A stretch of DNA of 57,135 nt from Pleurotus djamor (taxonomy: Eukaryota; Basidiomycota; Agaricomycetes; Agaricales; Pleurotaceae): the NCBI GenBank assembly GCA_029747585.1, contig JAPEVF010000264.1, forward strand, positions 1 to 57,135. The letters are read 5' to 3'. The notes under the pieces were generated by a model. That model ran no database searches, was not told the DNA's origin, and saw only the letters and a program-made list of their open reading frames with translations. The position numbers were made by a program, and so were the translations under genes. Numbering within the stretch: the stretch's first letter is position 1; each line of letters opens with the position of its first letter. Shown in pieces: positions 12,801-25,500 of this stretch.

Positions 12801-15800
12801 ACCCGGAAGTTGGTCCTGAAGCTGATAGGCCACCTGTCTGATCTCGTCTTTCTTGGCGCGTTTGTCAAACAACTCGGTCAGATCTTTAGCCAGGAGCTGT
12901 CATTGTTGCCCGACTCCCGTGTGTCCGCCGCGATCAACCGCGAAGTGCAGACGATGAATATATATCTCCATAGAGCATCTGGGACCGAGGAAAGTGCCTC
13001 TCCAAATAGGGAGTGTGACATGACTTCATTCTTAACAAAGATGGAAGGCTCATCGAAACGTACGTCGCTTTTCCTTGCTGCTAGTCAGTCCTTCTTTAAC
13101 GCTGTGACAGCTGGTCAACATGCTGCGTTCGAGATCGTGGATTTCATCAGGTTCTCGAGTGATGGTTTACGGGCTGTTGACATCGCTCGGTGTTTNTCTC
13201 TGATTGAAACCTGGTATCCCCTTGCAATTGGAGACTTCTTCGAAGTCCTTGGCCCCAATGCACCCGTTTGGGACGGTCTGGATATCCATCTCAACCATGG
13301 GAAGCTTGCTGAGCAGTAAGTGGATGTCCCCCCGATCGGCTACATGCTGATCTTTATTCTTTAGTCTGTCCTTCGATGTGCTGTACGTCCACTCTGGACT
13401 CCAACAGCTTCGAAATCCTGCTTCCCAAGGCGTCCTGGTCGAGCTTTTGGCACATGAATCAAGCATCAATGACTATGAACATGCCATGCAGTTGATTGCC
13501 CACTCTCTATCGTCCCCCGATAGGAGACCCTCCGCTCTGGCATTGTTGTCCACCGTCCTTTCGAAAGCATCAGACTCGTCACAGCCAAATTTGTACTTAG
13601 ATCTTAAAGGTTTCTTGTTTGGAACGTTGCAACCTGTTAAGGATCTGTGTACTGCTGCTGAAATCCACGGTACGGGTAGGATACCCCAACGTATGCATTA
13701 TATCAACCACTAATTCGCCACTAGATCTAGATCAGCTCATATCCCATCTTCGCGGCGATAGTCAGCATGATCGGTCAGTTGTCACCGAGATTACAGCATT
13801 TTGGATTGCTAGACTCCGGGCCGTAGTAAGTGGTGAGGATGGAGATGTGAGTGTGCCCTTCTTGGATGCATGTGTACCGCCTTTTGATTGGCTTTCATTA
13901 GGTAACTCAAGCGTTGAAATGGATTCGGTTTGCTGGCGAAGAACAACTGCTGTCCTTATTGGACTACATTGGTGAAGGGATCAGCGACACCCCAAGCCAG
14001 TCTATCACCGCCATCTTGCGGGCGGTCGTTACAGCCACCAAAGAATTGCTGAGCACCCAGTCAAGCCTAGAGAACGAACTTCGGGCAAGGTTGCCTCAGC
14101 TGATCGCATTGCGTCCCGTTTTGTCTGGTTTCTACGATCTAGAAACACTCCTTTCCATCGCACTCGAAGCTTCGTTACCATTGGGCCACGACGGTCACGA
14201 CGTTCGCCACAAGTACCTACATGTTACACAAGCCGAATCGCTCTCTGTATGGGCTGGCCGTGCATCGAATCACTGGGCTTATCGCAGAGTTCCTCTTCCC
14301 TCCGAGTTGGATATCAAAAATTTCCTCTTCCAAACCTCTTGGGCAGCATCCACGGTCAGTATAATCTGTAGCCTTCTATATCGACATGCATCTCCCAAAC
14401 AAGTCTTCCTCAAATGGATGAAAACCGACAATTGTGCTCATCGATCCACACACGACTTCGCCCTGGTGTTGCATGCCTTCCTAGATACAATGCTTGCTAG
14501 CGGAGAAGAAATTCCCGATATCGATGGAGAGGCTTGGATCCCCCATTTCACCCGCTTATTGAAAGGCGCCATTGACCCTCATCGACCCACAGAGATGCGC
14601 ACTACTTGCGCTTGGTGTGTTTCTACATTACTGCGTTCGGTACCTACCAAGCGCCTACAGTTCGTTGGCATCTTGACGAAGGAAGTCGACGGCCTTCGCG
14701 TCAGTCATTTTCCAAGCGAACTCATATTCGTTGCTTCACGCCTCAAACTGGACAATGGCAACTCAGACGTCATCGTCGTCGTCGTTACTGCTGCATTGCA
14801 GTGGCTAGTCGATGTTCTCGGTGAAAATCGTGACACGGCTGATGTTGCTGATATCGCAGGGCCGTTATGTGCGCATTCCATATGTGTGTCCCTGCAACTG
14901 CCCACTGACTCCCACCAGCTCTTTTGGTTACGCCCGACCTGAAGCCTCACGTTGCAGAGCCCTTCCTAACTATCGTTAGCAAGTGGAATGCCAGTGCAGC
15001 GACACTAGAGCTCTCAAACACCATTGTGGGCGCCGTGGCCCTCAAAGTAGGTCCGCCTCAAGGTTGACTACATACCGTGACTGACTCTTCTTGAAAAGCC
15101 TGTCGTTATCAATCGGTTGTTGCAAAACGTAGTTCAGCATTCTCAGTTCGTTAAGCTATGTTCTTCACCGATCCGTGAGCCTATGATCAAGCTCCTTTTC
15201 ACCTTGTTCCACCTTCACCCTTCGAATACCTGTCAACCTACGCACATCGAGCCCCTTCTTCGTGTTTATCAAGGCACCCTTTCTGTCCCCGATCAACAAA
15301 TTCTCTCTATCTTTCGGATGTTCGAGGCGCAGCGCAGCGTCTCCGTGGCGTCCCTTCTCTCGTCTTGGTCTTCCAACCCTGATGTCCCATCTGCCAATGC
15401 CTTGGAAGCGGTCCAAAGCCTTGAGCCTGGAAAGGTTTTGAAAACATCTCTTGCTTTCCCTCGTTGGCGCAGGCTCACAAGTGACATTGTTCATGTGACA
15501 TCGTCACTTGAAAAGCATCTCTACGATCCTGTCTTCTTGCTGCTACTGTTTGCACAGCTGCAATCAGAAAGTCTGCCCGCTTCAACCCTCGCATGGGTTG
15601 AGTTGTTCAGAAGTAATATCGTTGGCCTTGTAATACGAACTCTGTCTGGGAAAGATGGCCGATTGCGAGAAATAGCCATTACACAAATGACAACACTCTG
15701 GTCGCTTGTTCAGGTTAGTGGATTCGCCGTCCCCTACTTCCCAGGATTGACCCATCCCTAAATAGAACGCTGATATGCAAGAAAAGCCACATGTCATCTA

Positions 15801-16951
15801 TCTCCTCAGTCTGCTCAAGGATACGCTGGACTCCCCCACGGATCAGCCTGTGCGACGACTTCCATCTTACTCAACTCTAATCCTGCTCCACGCTCTCAGA
15901 GCCATTTTCTACCCGTCAAATTTCATATATCCCTTGACGTCCAGCTTCCTTCTTCAACGTCCTGGGTTGGATACCAAAGATGTTCCTATGTTGTACGGTA
16001 TGCTCTACAGTAGCTCTGACAACTGGAAGAAGGAGCGCGGATGGATCATACGTTTCTTGTCCGATGGTATGATCAGCACCGATGACTGGCGTGTCTTCAA
16101 ACGACGTCACACCTGGGATCTTCTGGCGAGCCTCTTCCAAAGTTCTGAGCATGATCGAGCTCTACGCGTTGGCATTCTAGAGGTACGTTAATTTGCCAAA
16201 CATACCTGACGATCTTCTGAGAGCATCTGTCGATGATATCAGGTCCTAGCCAATTTAACGTGCAACGCCCAAGCTACCACTTCTTTGCTTCTCAAATCTT
16301 CGCTTTTAGCCTGGATCGAAATGCAAATCTCAGGCTGCCGTGACCTTGAAGCAATAGCCTGGGTCAAAATCCTCGAGAACATCATGGTCATAGTTGATCC
16401 TGCCCGGGTGGAGGGTGCAACTGACGGGGGATGGCGCGATTCCATCTCAAGATGTCTTTCGGCGTTATTGGTCATCTCCTCTAAACGTAAGCCTTTCAGA
16501 TTGTTTTTCACCATACGGCGTACTCATATCCATTTCAGCTCCAGCACCAAGTATCCTTCACATCGTAACTCTGGCTATGCTGAGACTGTCCTGTCTCCCT
16601 GGACCGCCACCATCCAGTCTACTCCACCTAGTCCGAATTGCCTTAGAAGCATTGGAGCGAGTCGAAAGTCGTTCACAGTTTCCACGCCTCTCAGCTGTAA
16701 CAAAGGTTGAGCTGCGAAATACTCTTCCCCCGCATTCGTCCGTTGGTCTTTTTGAACTAAACAACGTTGACGATGTACCCACTTGGGGAGGCGCTCTCGA
16801 GTGTTTATGGCGCGTCTCGATGTCTCTGCAAAAGCGTGATGGCTCCTGGGACGAGCTTACTAGTAAGCTGCTTGTTTGGCGGTCTGTTATTGGAGAGGAC
16901 GCCTGTGACGTTGGTGAATGGGCCCGGAAAGAAGTCGTTGTCAACCTGTAA
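9895..16951 (+). CDS. URB1: URB1/NPA1 nucleolar pre-ribosomal-associated protein
   Basis: Very large (about 2,050-2,100 residues) helical-repeat scaffold of early pre-60S particles in the nucleolus. Exon 1 starts MPSKANVRKGQSASNDKSSY (9895-10030) and joins exon 2 at 10080 to read DVTIALRNQLSPP. The Npa1 N-terminal domain is recognisable from LLSSQYLYHQHGHAILKALL, ELVLVSMKLWVSMAEFAGGR, KVVETFGWDSKVIMKLLGMR and the exon GIKPLVQHCASLALVKCL. The C-terminal URB1 domain contains VFLLLLFAQLQSESLPAST, SNFIYPLTSSFLLQRPG and DDWRVFKRRHTWDLLASLF. Introns check by phase, for example 10031-10079, 10544-10607 and 10678-10729; I count about 15. Ns at 12236 and 13196 sit in frame as real bases. A possible 57-nt intron (12298-12354) is in frame without a stop, so that piece could also be coding. 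The stop follows ARKEVVVNL. Confidence 0.88.
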
Positions 16952-17419
16952 TAGTCAATTGTATTTCTTATCCTTACTCAATGTCTTGAAAGCAAATTCT
17001 GCTTTTCCTAAAATTGCTTCTTCTCATAGCGGTCATCAGTGGTGATCTCCGCAACCTCCACAGTTCGATGTCGGTTCGATGTGTTATTCAGTTCTCCTGT
17101 CTTTCAGGGGATTACTGGCCAATGTATTCAGGAACCAGGAATCCCTCAAGCATTAAGCAGGCGGCTCAGCGGCTCAAATGAGAATCAGCTTTGGCGAGTT
17201 GGATACTCCTCGGACTTGAGACTACAAGATTTTGCTTCAGATCGAGTGGCTCATTGGCGACTCCTAACGACACGGCCACGTGAGTTCGCCACTTAGAATC
17301 TCCAGCGATTATGGTCACCACAACGCTTCAAGCTTCAAGCTTCATCCGTTACCACAACCGTCTTCCTGAAATCCTCTCATAGCCTCGCGAAACCTCTCTC
17401 TACTCGCCGTAACACAAAC
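16952..17419. other. Intergenic spacer
   Basis: About 470 bp between URB1 and the next gene. The final part (17340-17419) is C- and T-rich with CTCTC tracts, as is common in fungal leaders. A short tandem AAGCTTCAAGCTTCA occurs near 17329. No gene seen. Confidence 0.5.
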
Positions 17420-18058
17420 ATGCCTGTTCGAAAGCTCAGCAAAAGTAATCGCATCACCTCCGATCCCCTGACGACGAACCAGCTAGCTGTACTCGCTCGC
17501 GTAGCCGAAGACGACGCCCACATCCATCTCTCTCAAATTAAAGCCCGCGTAAAGGCCCGAGCTCAGAAATGTCTTAGCGAGACGGGCGAGCTCGACAAGG
17601 AGACCTATGCATATTTGTTGGAGGTCAAGAACTTGGAATTCAAGAACGCTGTTACTCGCGGTGAGCATCAGATGCACTCGCTTACTCTTGTGCGCAGCCT
17701 CGGATTGTAATTTATTGACGTTTCTAGTCATGATGAACACACTCCTTGAGCTTCATAGCATCCAATCCGACGAGGTTTTTGATTATGGACCCGGTGAAGC
17801 GGGTACCTGTAGGCGTGCTCAGCTCTCCGCCGCTTTTAACAAGGGAATTGTCTTGAAGCAGGAGGAAGATAAATGTAACCTCGACTGTGAGCCCGAGCTC
17901 GCCGTGGGCCCTCTCAGCTCCTCGAAGAGTACGTACCCCGCCTGTCGCTCATATACGAGCGCATTGTTAATCAAATCATAGTAAAGCGCAAGAAACGCTC
18001 TACCCGCAAGAAGCAAGTCTCTTCCGTTCCGTTAACGGACGCCAAATCTCAGGATTAG
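17420..18058 (+). CDS. Small basic hypothetical protein with a nuclear-type basic tail
   Basis: Three exons, 17420-17660, 17728-17928 and 17982-18058, give 172 residues. The splices are phase-consistent: exon 1 ends in VTR-type sequence and continues VMMNTLLELHSIQSDEVFD. The N-terminal half is helical and charged (DDAHIHLSQIKARVKARAQK, then DKETYAYLLEVKNLEFKN). The tail KRKKRSTRKKQVSS looks like a nuclear localisation signal. I do not recognise a domain; it is probably a lineage-restricted nuclear protein. The clean splicing and ATG context (AACATG) support a real gene. Confidence 0.7.
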
Positions 18059-18562
18059 ACGTCCCGTTATCTGAGTACACATTCTGTGTTATTTGCAAGT
18101 TATTTGTAGCCTGGATTTCGTAGCATATCTTGTATTCAATACCCCATAGACATAGATTTCCGGGTTTCTCTGCAAGACCACTGGCGCAATCAACGTGTGG
18201 ATAGCATTTTCGTTTTACTTTCAATGGAGAAGAGATAGGAGTCTCCTGGATGTTTAGGCGCCCGAATATTAAAATTCTCAATGCGGGTTGGATTGGTGAC
18301 CCGCCGCTCGCCGCCAATCAACCGCCAATTTATCCCATCTCAACGGACAGGAAGCTGCTCGTAGCATCACAACATGGCCGATGTCGACTGAGTGCATAGT
18401 TTGGACAGGGAGGTAAGCCGGTGCTGATCGTGATTGATTGCGCAAATTGGAAAATCATGATCTGTACCCACATGGTAAATTTGCTTACGGATGAGGCCGT
18501 CATTATTTCACCAAGGAATCAAAAATTTCTTCTCCATACCAGCTCCCAGATACATACGGAGA
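18059..18562. other. Intergenic spacer
   Basis: About 500 bp containing the 3' end of the basic-protein gene and the promoter of the phosphorylase gene. No TATA box or reading frame of interest seen. Confidence 0.5.
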
Positions 18563-19712
18563 ATGACCTCAGAGAAAGGTAAATTAACCGTTTCTTACCC
18601 AGAAGAGATGTGTTGACTCGATCGCTCTAGTTTTGATCGGTGTCATTGGTGGTAGCGGACTCTATGACCTCAACAATCTGACTGTTGTGTAAGCGGTTGC
18701 GCGCTTTGCGCTGCAGAATGAATGACTGATACACAGGATTCAGCGAGGAAGTCAACCCAGAGACGGTACGTTCGTTATCAGGAAGGGCTCCGTGGGGTCT
18801 CATTGCATTTTAGCCATGGGGATTCCCTAGCTCTCCCATAACGATCTGCGCACTTCCATCTGGTACAAAGGTGGCCTTCCTGGCGCGCCATGGTCAAGGT
18901 CATATCCATTCCCCTTCTGCTGTACCCTCCAGAGCAAACATCTCGGCTCTGAAATCCCTCGGTGTACGTGCAATCGTCGCATTCTCAGCCGTAGGCTCGC
19001 TTCGCGAAGAAATTTCCCCGGGATCTTTTGTCTTGCCGAACCAGATCATAGACCGTACCAAAGGCATTCGCCCGGCTAGTTTCTTCGAGGGGACGAGCAT
19101 CGTTGCTCATGCGGCTTTTGGTGACCCTTTTAGCAATCACTTGGTATCATGGTTGGAGAGTAGGGTCAAGAAGGCCCTGGATGATGAAGGCCGAGGAGTG
19201 CAGTTGTTCACCGGCAAGACCATCGTGTGCATGGAAGGTCCACAGTTCTCGACAAGAGCTGAGAGCATCATGTACAGACAGTGGGGAGGCGATTTGATCA
19301 ACATGAGTGCTTTGCCAGAGGCAAAGCTTGCACGCGAAGCCGAGTTGAGGTGTGCCCTCTCCTCCCTATTGTCACTAAATATACTCAACCCAATGTCTGT
19401 AGTTATGCTCTCGTTGCGACCGCTACCGACTACGACTCTTGGCGTCCTCAGTCTGAAGCTGTCACCGCCGCTGAAGTCTTCAAAACACTCAAGGCAAACG
19501 CAGACACTGCTCGCCACGTCTGTGCCACTATTCTTGACGACTTGCACGTCGCCATCAGCAAGTTCTCAGAGAAAGGTTCTGCTGAAGCTGCAGATATCCT
19601 CTGTGAGGAAGTTGGCTCGATGAAGTACTCGATCATGCCCCGTTCCGCGAGACAGAAGCCCGAAGACGCTGCGAAGCTGGCATATGTTTTACCTGAGTAT
19701 TTCAAGGAGTAG
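18563..19712 (+). CDS. MEU1: S-methyl-5'-thioadenosine phosphorylase
   Basis: Cleaves 5'-methylthioadenosine with phosphate to adenine and methylthioribose-1-phosphate, the first step of methionine salvage after polyamine synthesis. A five-codon first exon (MTSEK) joins [20 protein letters not shown], which carries the GGSG phosphate-binding loop. The next exon starts with EEVNPET and the following one with [14 protein letters not shown]. The core contains [41 protein letters not shown] and [19 protein letters not shown]. The substrate loop [16 protein letters not shown] continues across an intron as [14 protein letters not shown]. The C terminus is YVLPEYFKE with the stop ending at 19712. 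The phosphate and purine-site motifs are intact. The yeast orthologue is MEU1 and the human one MTAP. Confidence 0.93.
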
Positions 19713-20064
19713 TTGGGTTGAAATGTAGTTGGATGTTCAAACGTTCTCATTTTGTCCGATGCTGCGATAAATGTCTACCTGGCGTATCTTCTTTAGCATC
19801 TTAGGCATGCTTTAAGCGAGAAATGGTGTTCTCAACGTCCCTCAGAAGTGGATGGGAGGGTCTTTCCTTTGACCATCGGTGGAGACGCGAAAGGGTGTCC
19901 GGTTTGGGCAAGTCACATCACACTTGGCCATACTTAAGGACTCCTTTTGTGCCTCACCAATGACTTAATATGTATTGATATGGACTCTGCAAGTTCTGGG
20001 AGTTCAATCATGCCGAGGACACGGAGTGCTACTTTAGTAGCCCCATCGAAAAATCTGGTATGAC
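19713..20064. other. Intergenic spacer
   Basis: About 350 bp between the phosphorylase and the reverse-strand tRNA. Nothing recognisable apart from the expected 3' ends. Confidence 0.5.
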
Positions 20065-20205
20065 TGGCCAACGTGGGGATCGAACCCAAGACCTTCGCGT
20101 TGTCTAATCGCCTAACTAAGCGAGCAGCGGTAGAGACACCTTCCGCTACTCGCTCGCCCGACGATCGTATTAGCACGACGCTCTAACCAACTGAGCTAGT
20201 CGGCC
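20065..20205 (-). tRNA. tRNA-Ile (anticodon AAU) with a 67-nt intron
   Basis: Read on the reverse strand, the 5' exon (20168-20205) starts GGCCGACTAGCTCAGTTGG and ends CTAATA, giving anticodon AAT. The 3' exon (20065-20100) starts ACGCGAAGGTC, has the T-loop TTCGATC and ends GTTGGCC plus discriminator A. The acceptor stem GGCCGAC/GTTGGCC pairs fully with one G-T, while the outermost T-stem pair is T-C. The mature tRNA is 74 nt. The intron (20101-20167) lies at the canonical site one base 3' of the anticodon and contains a long hairpin, GCGAGTAGCGG against CCGCTGCTCGC with a single wobble. The gene lies 99 bp downstream of the AA9 copy 1 stop, on the same strand. Confidence 0.9.
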
Positions 20206-20304
20206 ACCACATGAAAATGAAATTGACGATGGCGTGCATCATTCATGCAAGCGTAAACCTCAGGACAGTGTCAACAGCGATTGCAATAAGTCCTCTCAAA
20301 TAAA

Positions 20305-21721
20305 TCAAGTACATTGAGAGTAATAGTCTCGAGATACCATCAGTCAAGCATGCGATTGAATCCATATTTTCAAACTCACCATTGAGAACAGTGCATGTGG
20401 CACCAGCAGCGCTAGAGTTTGGTTAGCGAAGTCTACCGGGAAATAGTAGAAGCACTCACCAAACTGTGGGTCCAGAATATCCGGCTCCACCACATTGACC
20501 GTAGAGTGCGACGGTACCAGTGGCAGAAGGAGGGGCAGCGGATGTGGTCGCTGGGCGAGCGGAGGAGGTCGACGGAGCAGTTGATGTTACAGGGTGAGCT
20601 GACGATGACGCGGGTGCTGCAGAAGAGATCGGGGCAGACGACTGAGAAAAGGAGATGATTAGTATCCGCGGGTTTTCTAGGGATTGGAAAGTACGCACAG
20701 CGCCGCCATAAAGGGGAGGTCCCGGGATAATGTATGTGGTCTGGGTAAGAGCATCGTTGGTGTAGAGATTGGTGGTGACTATGAAGAGAAGGGAGGTTTA
20801 GTCGAATAACCCGAATCAGCAAGAAAAAATCGTACGGCCTGGATCGGAGAGGCTGTAAGCTCCCGGGAAGGACACGAGCTCAGCGGCAGTGGGGGCTCTG
20901 TTTCCGCCCCCAGTGATTTGGATTTGAGCGCACTCTGGGTACAATTGCTGGGGAAGATATGATGTAAGACGTCGGGAGATTGGAGTGGTATATATAGCTT
21001 ACGGCAGGAAGGGAGTGGATTGCGATGGTCTCGAAGCGGATGAGGTAGTTTCCACTTGGAACACTGCTGGGGATGGTTGTCGTCCAAGAGCTGTTCTGGT
21101 CTACCATCTTTCCAGCTCCCCAGTAACCATTTCCGACGGTGCCAGAGAGGAGTCCAGCCTCGTCAATCTTGAACTACAGAGTACATGAAGGATAAATCCC
21201 AAATATCCGGACGGTAGTAGGTGGTGGTTACGTACCCACTTGAGAGTGGTTGCGTCGACCCCTGTGCAAGTGCTTCCGGGGCATTGCGCAAGATAAGTCA
21301 ACTAAAGAAGTATTTGGTCAGTGGAAGGGAGGGACAGAGCGCGACGCGAATATACTAACTTGAGGGCCGTACGGGTGAGGCCATGTATTCCAGTAAGCAG
21401 TAATGGCGGATCCCGCTGCAACTGTGGTAGTGAGTTGGCCAGGGGGAGAAGTACCGTCGTCGTTGCAGGCAATCGTGGAAAGAGTGGGATCCTGGATGGG
21501 ATCGCTTAAGACAGAGATAAGCGTTCGGCGTTTGATAAAAATAAACCATATACTTACTAGGTGGACCATGGCCGTTGGATGGTTGACTGACCGACAGGAC
21601 TATTGTACGGTTGCCAGCCGTTGTACCAGTTACCAGCATTGGAATAGTAGAGAACGCCACCGTGACCGAGGACACGGGGAAGGACGCCAAGAGCTGCAGA
21701 AAGGAACGCGATCTTGAGCAT
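20305..21721 (-). CDS. AA9 lytic polysaccharide monooxygenase with CBM1 (copy 1)
   Basis: Secreted copper monooxygenase (formerly GH61) that oxidatively cleaves cellulose. The ORF starts at 21721 with [19 protein letters not shown], a signal peptide whose cleavage exposes the N-terminal copper-binding His: [17 protein letters not shown]. The second brace histidine lies in [11 protein letters not shown]. The His/Gln/axial-Tyr region reads [11 protein letters not shown] then [16 protein letters not shown] Ser/Thr/Pro/Ala linker follows, then CBM1 ([32 protein letters not shown]), whose last pieces are two small exons; stop TGA 20305-20307. All four AA9 genes here share the first intron position after the RPWxT motif. 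This copy is inverted and about 13 kb from the others. The TATA box at 21780-21790 supports the start. Confidence 0.93.
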
Positions 21722-21779
21722 TGTTCAGAAGACTGAGGATCGAGGATACTCTGATCAAAATGGGGGAACTGGTTTTTCC

Positions 21780-21790
21780 TTTATACCTCG
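21780..21790 (-). promoter_or_regulatory. Extended TATA box CGAGGTATAAA of AA9 copy 1
   Basis: On the reverse strand CGAGGTATAAAGG lies with its TATA 64 bp before the ATG. The same 11-mer precedes AA9 copies 3 and 4 and the first pectate lyase. Confidence 0.7.
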
Positions 21791-22593
21791 ACGGTGGGGT
21801 CGCGAGAAGAGCAATACCGTCACCTCATCGGCACAGAGTACGCCATTTGCAGCTGTGGTTTGGGTTTTCAGCCAAATTTAGTGCGGAACGCATGGCCTAG
21901 ATAGTGGTTCGTGCATAAGCGGACACAATGATCCGTAAGTTTTCCGTGCGGTAGTAATTGCTGCGCTCGGTGGACGCCAATGACGACGAAAGCTCGCATA
22001 TCGACCGAGGTAGGTAGGCGTGCGGAGAGTTATAGGCTTTAACTTCGGGAAATGCTTTCGCNTTGCTAGAGAACTGTGAAAGGGTAAGGTATTTTTACGG
22101 GGGGGAAACAATGAACAGAAATTATTGGCGCGGAGGTAGTAAGTACGCGATGGTGAGGAAGCCAACTGGCTTCTATCTACTCCTCGGTTCAAATAGTTCT
22201 CCAGAGATCCGCACCGCGTCCAAGCACCATGTACGAAAAGTTGAGGGTCGAATTGAAGAGAGTCTAGGACAGGAATTGGAGCTAGATGAAGTGCTTGACT
22301 ATTGAGAATCCTGAATGGGTCGGGGAGCCATGTTCGTCCGCAGGGCAGCTTACTGGGCAGGGGTATGCGGGTGCGTAAAGCGCAAAGAGTGTTTCGATGT
22401 AGGGTACAATGATTCAACGAAGTATCCAGGTGCGACGGGTGACCGGTGACCGGTGAAGTTTTGAAGCAAGAAGTTCCTGGATGGAAATGGGTTCCTTGGG
22501 CGTCTGGCAACGATAGCAAGCGCCCAATGCTTGGGCTTGCCAAGTTCCCAGTTCCCAAAGTTCCAAACTTCCCAGCTTCTTTTATCCTTTTCC
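21791..22593. other. Divergent intergenic region
   Basis: About 800 bp between the divergently transcribed AA9 copy 1 and the SH3-domain gene, so it should carry both promoters. A 271-codon reverse frame (21878-22693) crosses it and needs an N at 22062; it has no motif and overlaps the SH3 gene, so I reject it. A tandem TGACCGGTGACCGGTGA occurs at about 22439-22455. Confidence 0.5.
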
Positions 22594-25500
22594 ATGCAGG
22601 TCGTCGACCCCCAAAGGCCCTCGAGGCAAGATACGTACGACCTGCGGGATCAAATTCATGCAGACTATAACATGCATGCCCATGCAGATTCAACTACCAA
22701 CCCTGGGTACTCGGACGAGGAGCATTCAGTTCTCGAGGACGATTCCGAGAATGAGGACCACGAAATGGACTACGAGGAGGACGACGGCTCCTCTGTCTTG
22801 TCGATTCCAAACGAAAGCATTGACTTTGATCTGGTCTACTCGCTGCACAGCTTCGCAGCGACGGTGGAGGGACAGGCGAACGTGGTCAAGGGGGACAGTC
22901 TTTTCCTCATGGATGACAGCAATAGCTACTGGTGGCTAGTGCGCGTCTTGAAAACTCAGGAAGTAGGATATATTCCTGCAGAGAATATTGAAACCCCCTT
23001 CGAGAGGCTGGCGAGGTTGAACAAACACCGGAACGTCGATGTGAGTATCTGAAACTCTCACATAGACGCTTTTTACTCATGGATCCTACGTAGCTTGCAT
23101 CAGCCACCGACGCAGAAAAGGCAGGGAGTAATGATCGGCTACGCGTTAGGGATGCTAGCAAGTCTCCCTCACCCGTTCCCCCAGATGGATCCATTCGCAC
23201 CAAGCACAGTATCGCCTTCACACCCTCACTGAGTGTACATCGATACCCCCCGGCGGTCTGGAACGAAGATGAGGAAGAGGAAGAGGACATTGAATGGGAT
23301 GACGAACCGTATGAAGGCGAGGACGCTGGATTGGCGGAGGAGATGTTGGAGCAGCAACGGAGGGCCGAAGAAATGCAGCAGCGAATGGCCATGGAGCGGG
23401 ATGATGGAATGCAGGACGCGCAAGCGCGTCTACTCCAGCAACAACGAGGAGTCCCTGCTGGTACGCGGACGATGACTCCCGACCAACTTCAAACGCAACA
23501 ACGGCAACAACAAATCATGGAAGCTCAAGAACGCGAAATTCAACGGCAGCAGCAGGCGGAAATGGATCGTCAACAACAACTGGCTCAGGGTCAATCTCAG
23601 AATGGTGTTCGCAAGTCCCCATCTCGTGAACGACTTGACCAAGATGTCATGATGGCTGAGCCTGGTCCTCGATCAATGGACCCTGCTGAGGTTAGTGAGA
23701 CGAAGAAGCTTACCGCCACGCCGCTGGTTGCTCAGGATGAACGAATGGGGTCCGCCGCACTGCAGAACCAGGAGGAGGAGAGACGACGAGCGCGGGCGGC
23801 TGAAGAAGAGGAAGAAGCGAGACGGAGGAAGGGGAAGGGACCGGTTGCACTTGGGCCAGCTGTCAGCTCAAGTAGCATTTCCAGCTCATCTAGCTCTGGT
23901 CGTCAAAGTGGCGGCAAACTGCGCAAAGACAGGAATGAGGATGAGGACGGAGGCAGGAAGAAGAAAACTTCTATCCTCGGGTCTATCTTTTCGAGGAAGA
24001 AGGACAAGAAGGATCGCAATCCCTCCATTGGCAGCTTCGACAGTAGCGAGGCAGTCACGAACCGTGCCTCCGAGGACTCCAATCGTTCTGGCTCCGTACA
24101 TAGTCGAAACACTGCGGAAGGTCTTATGTCGCCAGTCACCGCCAACGCCTTGCAACAACAGCAGATACAATCCATGCAATCCATTCAATCCATTCAATCT
24201 GTGGCATCGAAGAACTCTGCCGATCCGAAGAGAAACCTTGGGCAAGCGGATGAACCTAGTGCTGCTCCTCCAGCAACCGTGCCGCCAACCACAATGACGA
24301 CACCTAGCACTCCGCCTCAGGTCTCTCAACATGCTTCCCAGCTCAGGCAGCGGGATCAACAGCAACAAGCTCTGTATCAACAATACCTCAACCGCTCACC
24401 GTCCTCTCCTCCTGAAGCTCAGCCCTCGTATGGGTTACAATCTGCCTCCATATTTAACGCGCCGCTTACCAGTTATCATAGCCCGAATAGCTCTTTAACT
24501 AACGCTCTCTCCGTTCCTACCTCTCGGCCACGACCAGGTTCACTGATTCTCCCAGGGATGCCTCCCGATTTGAATGTCATTCGAGTGTTCGCTGGCAAGA
24601 ATCTTCAAACTGAGGCAACATTCAAGACCGTCTTGTTGAATCAATCCACAACTTCTCAAGATCTCGTTACCCAGGCCATACAACGGTTCCGACTTCCACA
24701 AGGCGATGATGCGAACGATTACTACTTGACTGTGAAGCAGGTTGAAGGCGGGGCCTCGGCTGTGCTACTGCCATCAGAAAAGCCTTTGGTCGTCTTCGAA
24801 ACCCTAGCTGAGGCGGCCACGGAGATTCCTAAAGTTAAAAGAAGTAGCGTGGGTAGTATCAGCAGTATTGCCAGTAACTTGTCGATGCACCCCGCGATTA
24901 CGAAGTTGCCGATGAACGACTTCTCCGACGACTCGGCCGTCAAGTTCTACCTGAATCGACGTGGAGAAGGAAACGATTCAGATAATGGAAGTCTGACTGG
25001 GAACGAAGGAGACGAGACGTTGGTTGCGGCGGACACTTCGATGACCAGTGGTGAAGCGGAGGCGCACCTCACACTTTCTCCTCAACGGACACAATTCTTG
25101 TCACCGACCAGTGGCACGAACATCTTACCCGAAAGATTCACCTCACCCTCATACCGGTTCGCCCTCCAGTTGGTAATCTATCCCGACGATCTGCCCGACG
25201 ACATGGCATTCGATCCTCTGACCGAAGCCATCGTCCCCAAAGAGACGTTGAAGGGACGACCTCAATCGACTAGCTCTATCAGTACCTCCTTATCGCAGAC
25301 GTATAGGAAGAAAATCTTTATCTTCCCAAAGAATGTTACTGTTGCCGAGGTCATCGAGTTGGGTTTGGAGCGGTTCGGCATTCCGGAAAGTGTAGTAGAT
25401 GGTGGTGATGAGGTTGAAGACAAAATGTCCAAGAGACGAAGTTCATCGCGCGTTCGATATGGATTAACGGTGGATATTAATAACCATGGTGTGCATCGCC

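Noticed and set aside
21878..22693. 271-codon reverse frame upstream of the SH3 gene
   Set aside because: Contains an N, overlaps the start of a real gene on the other strand and has no motif.
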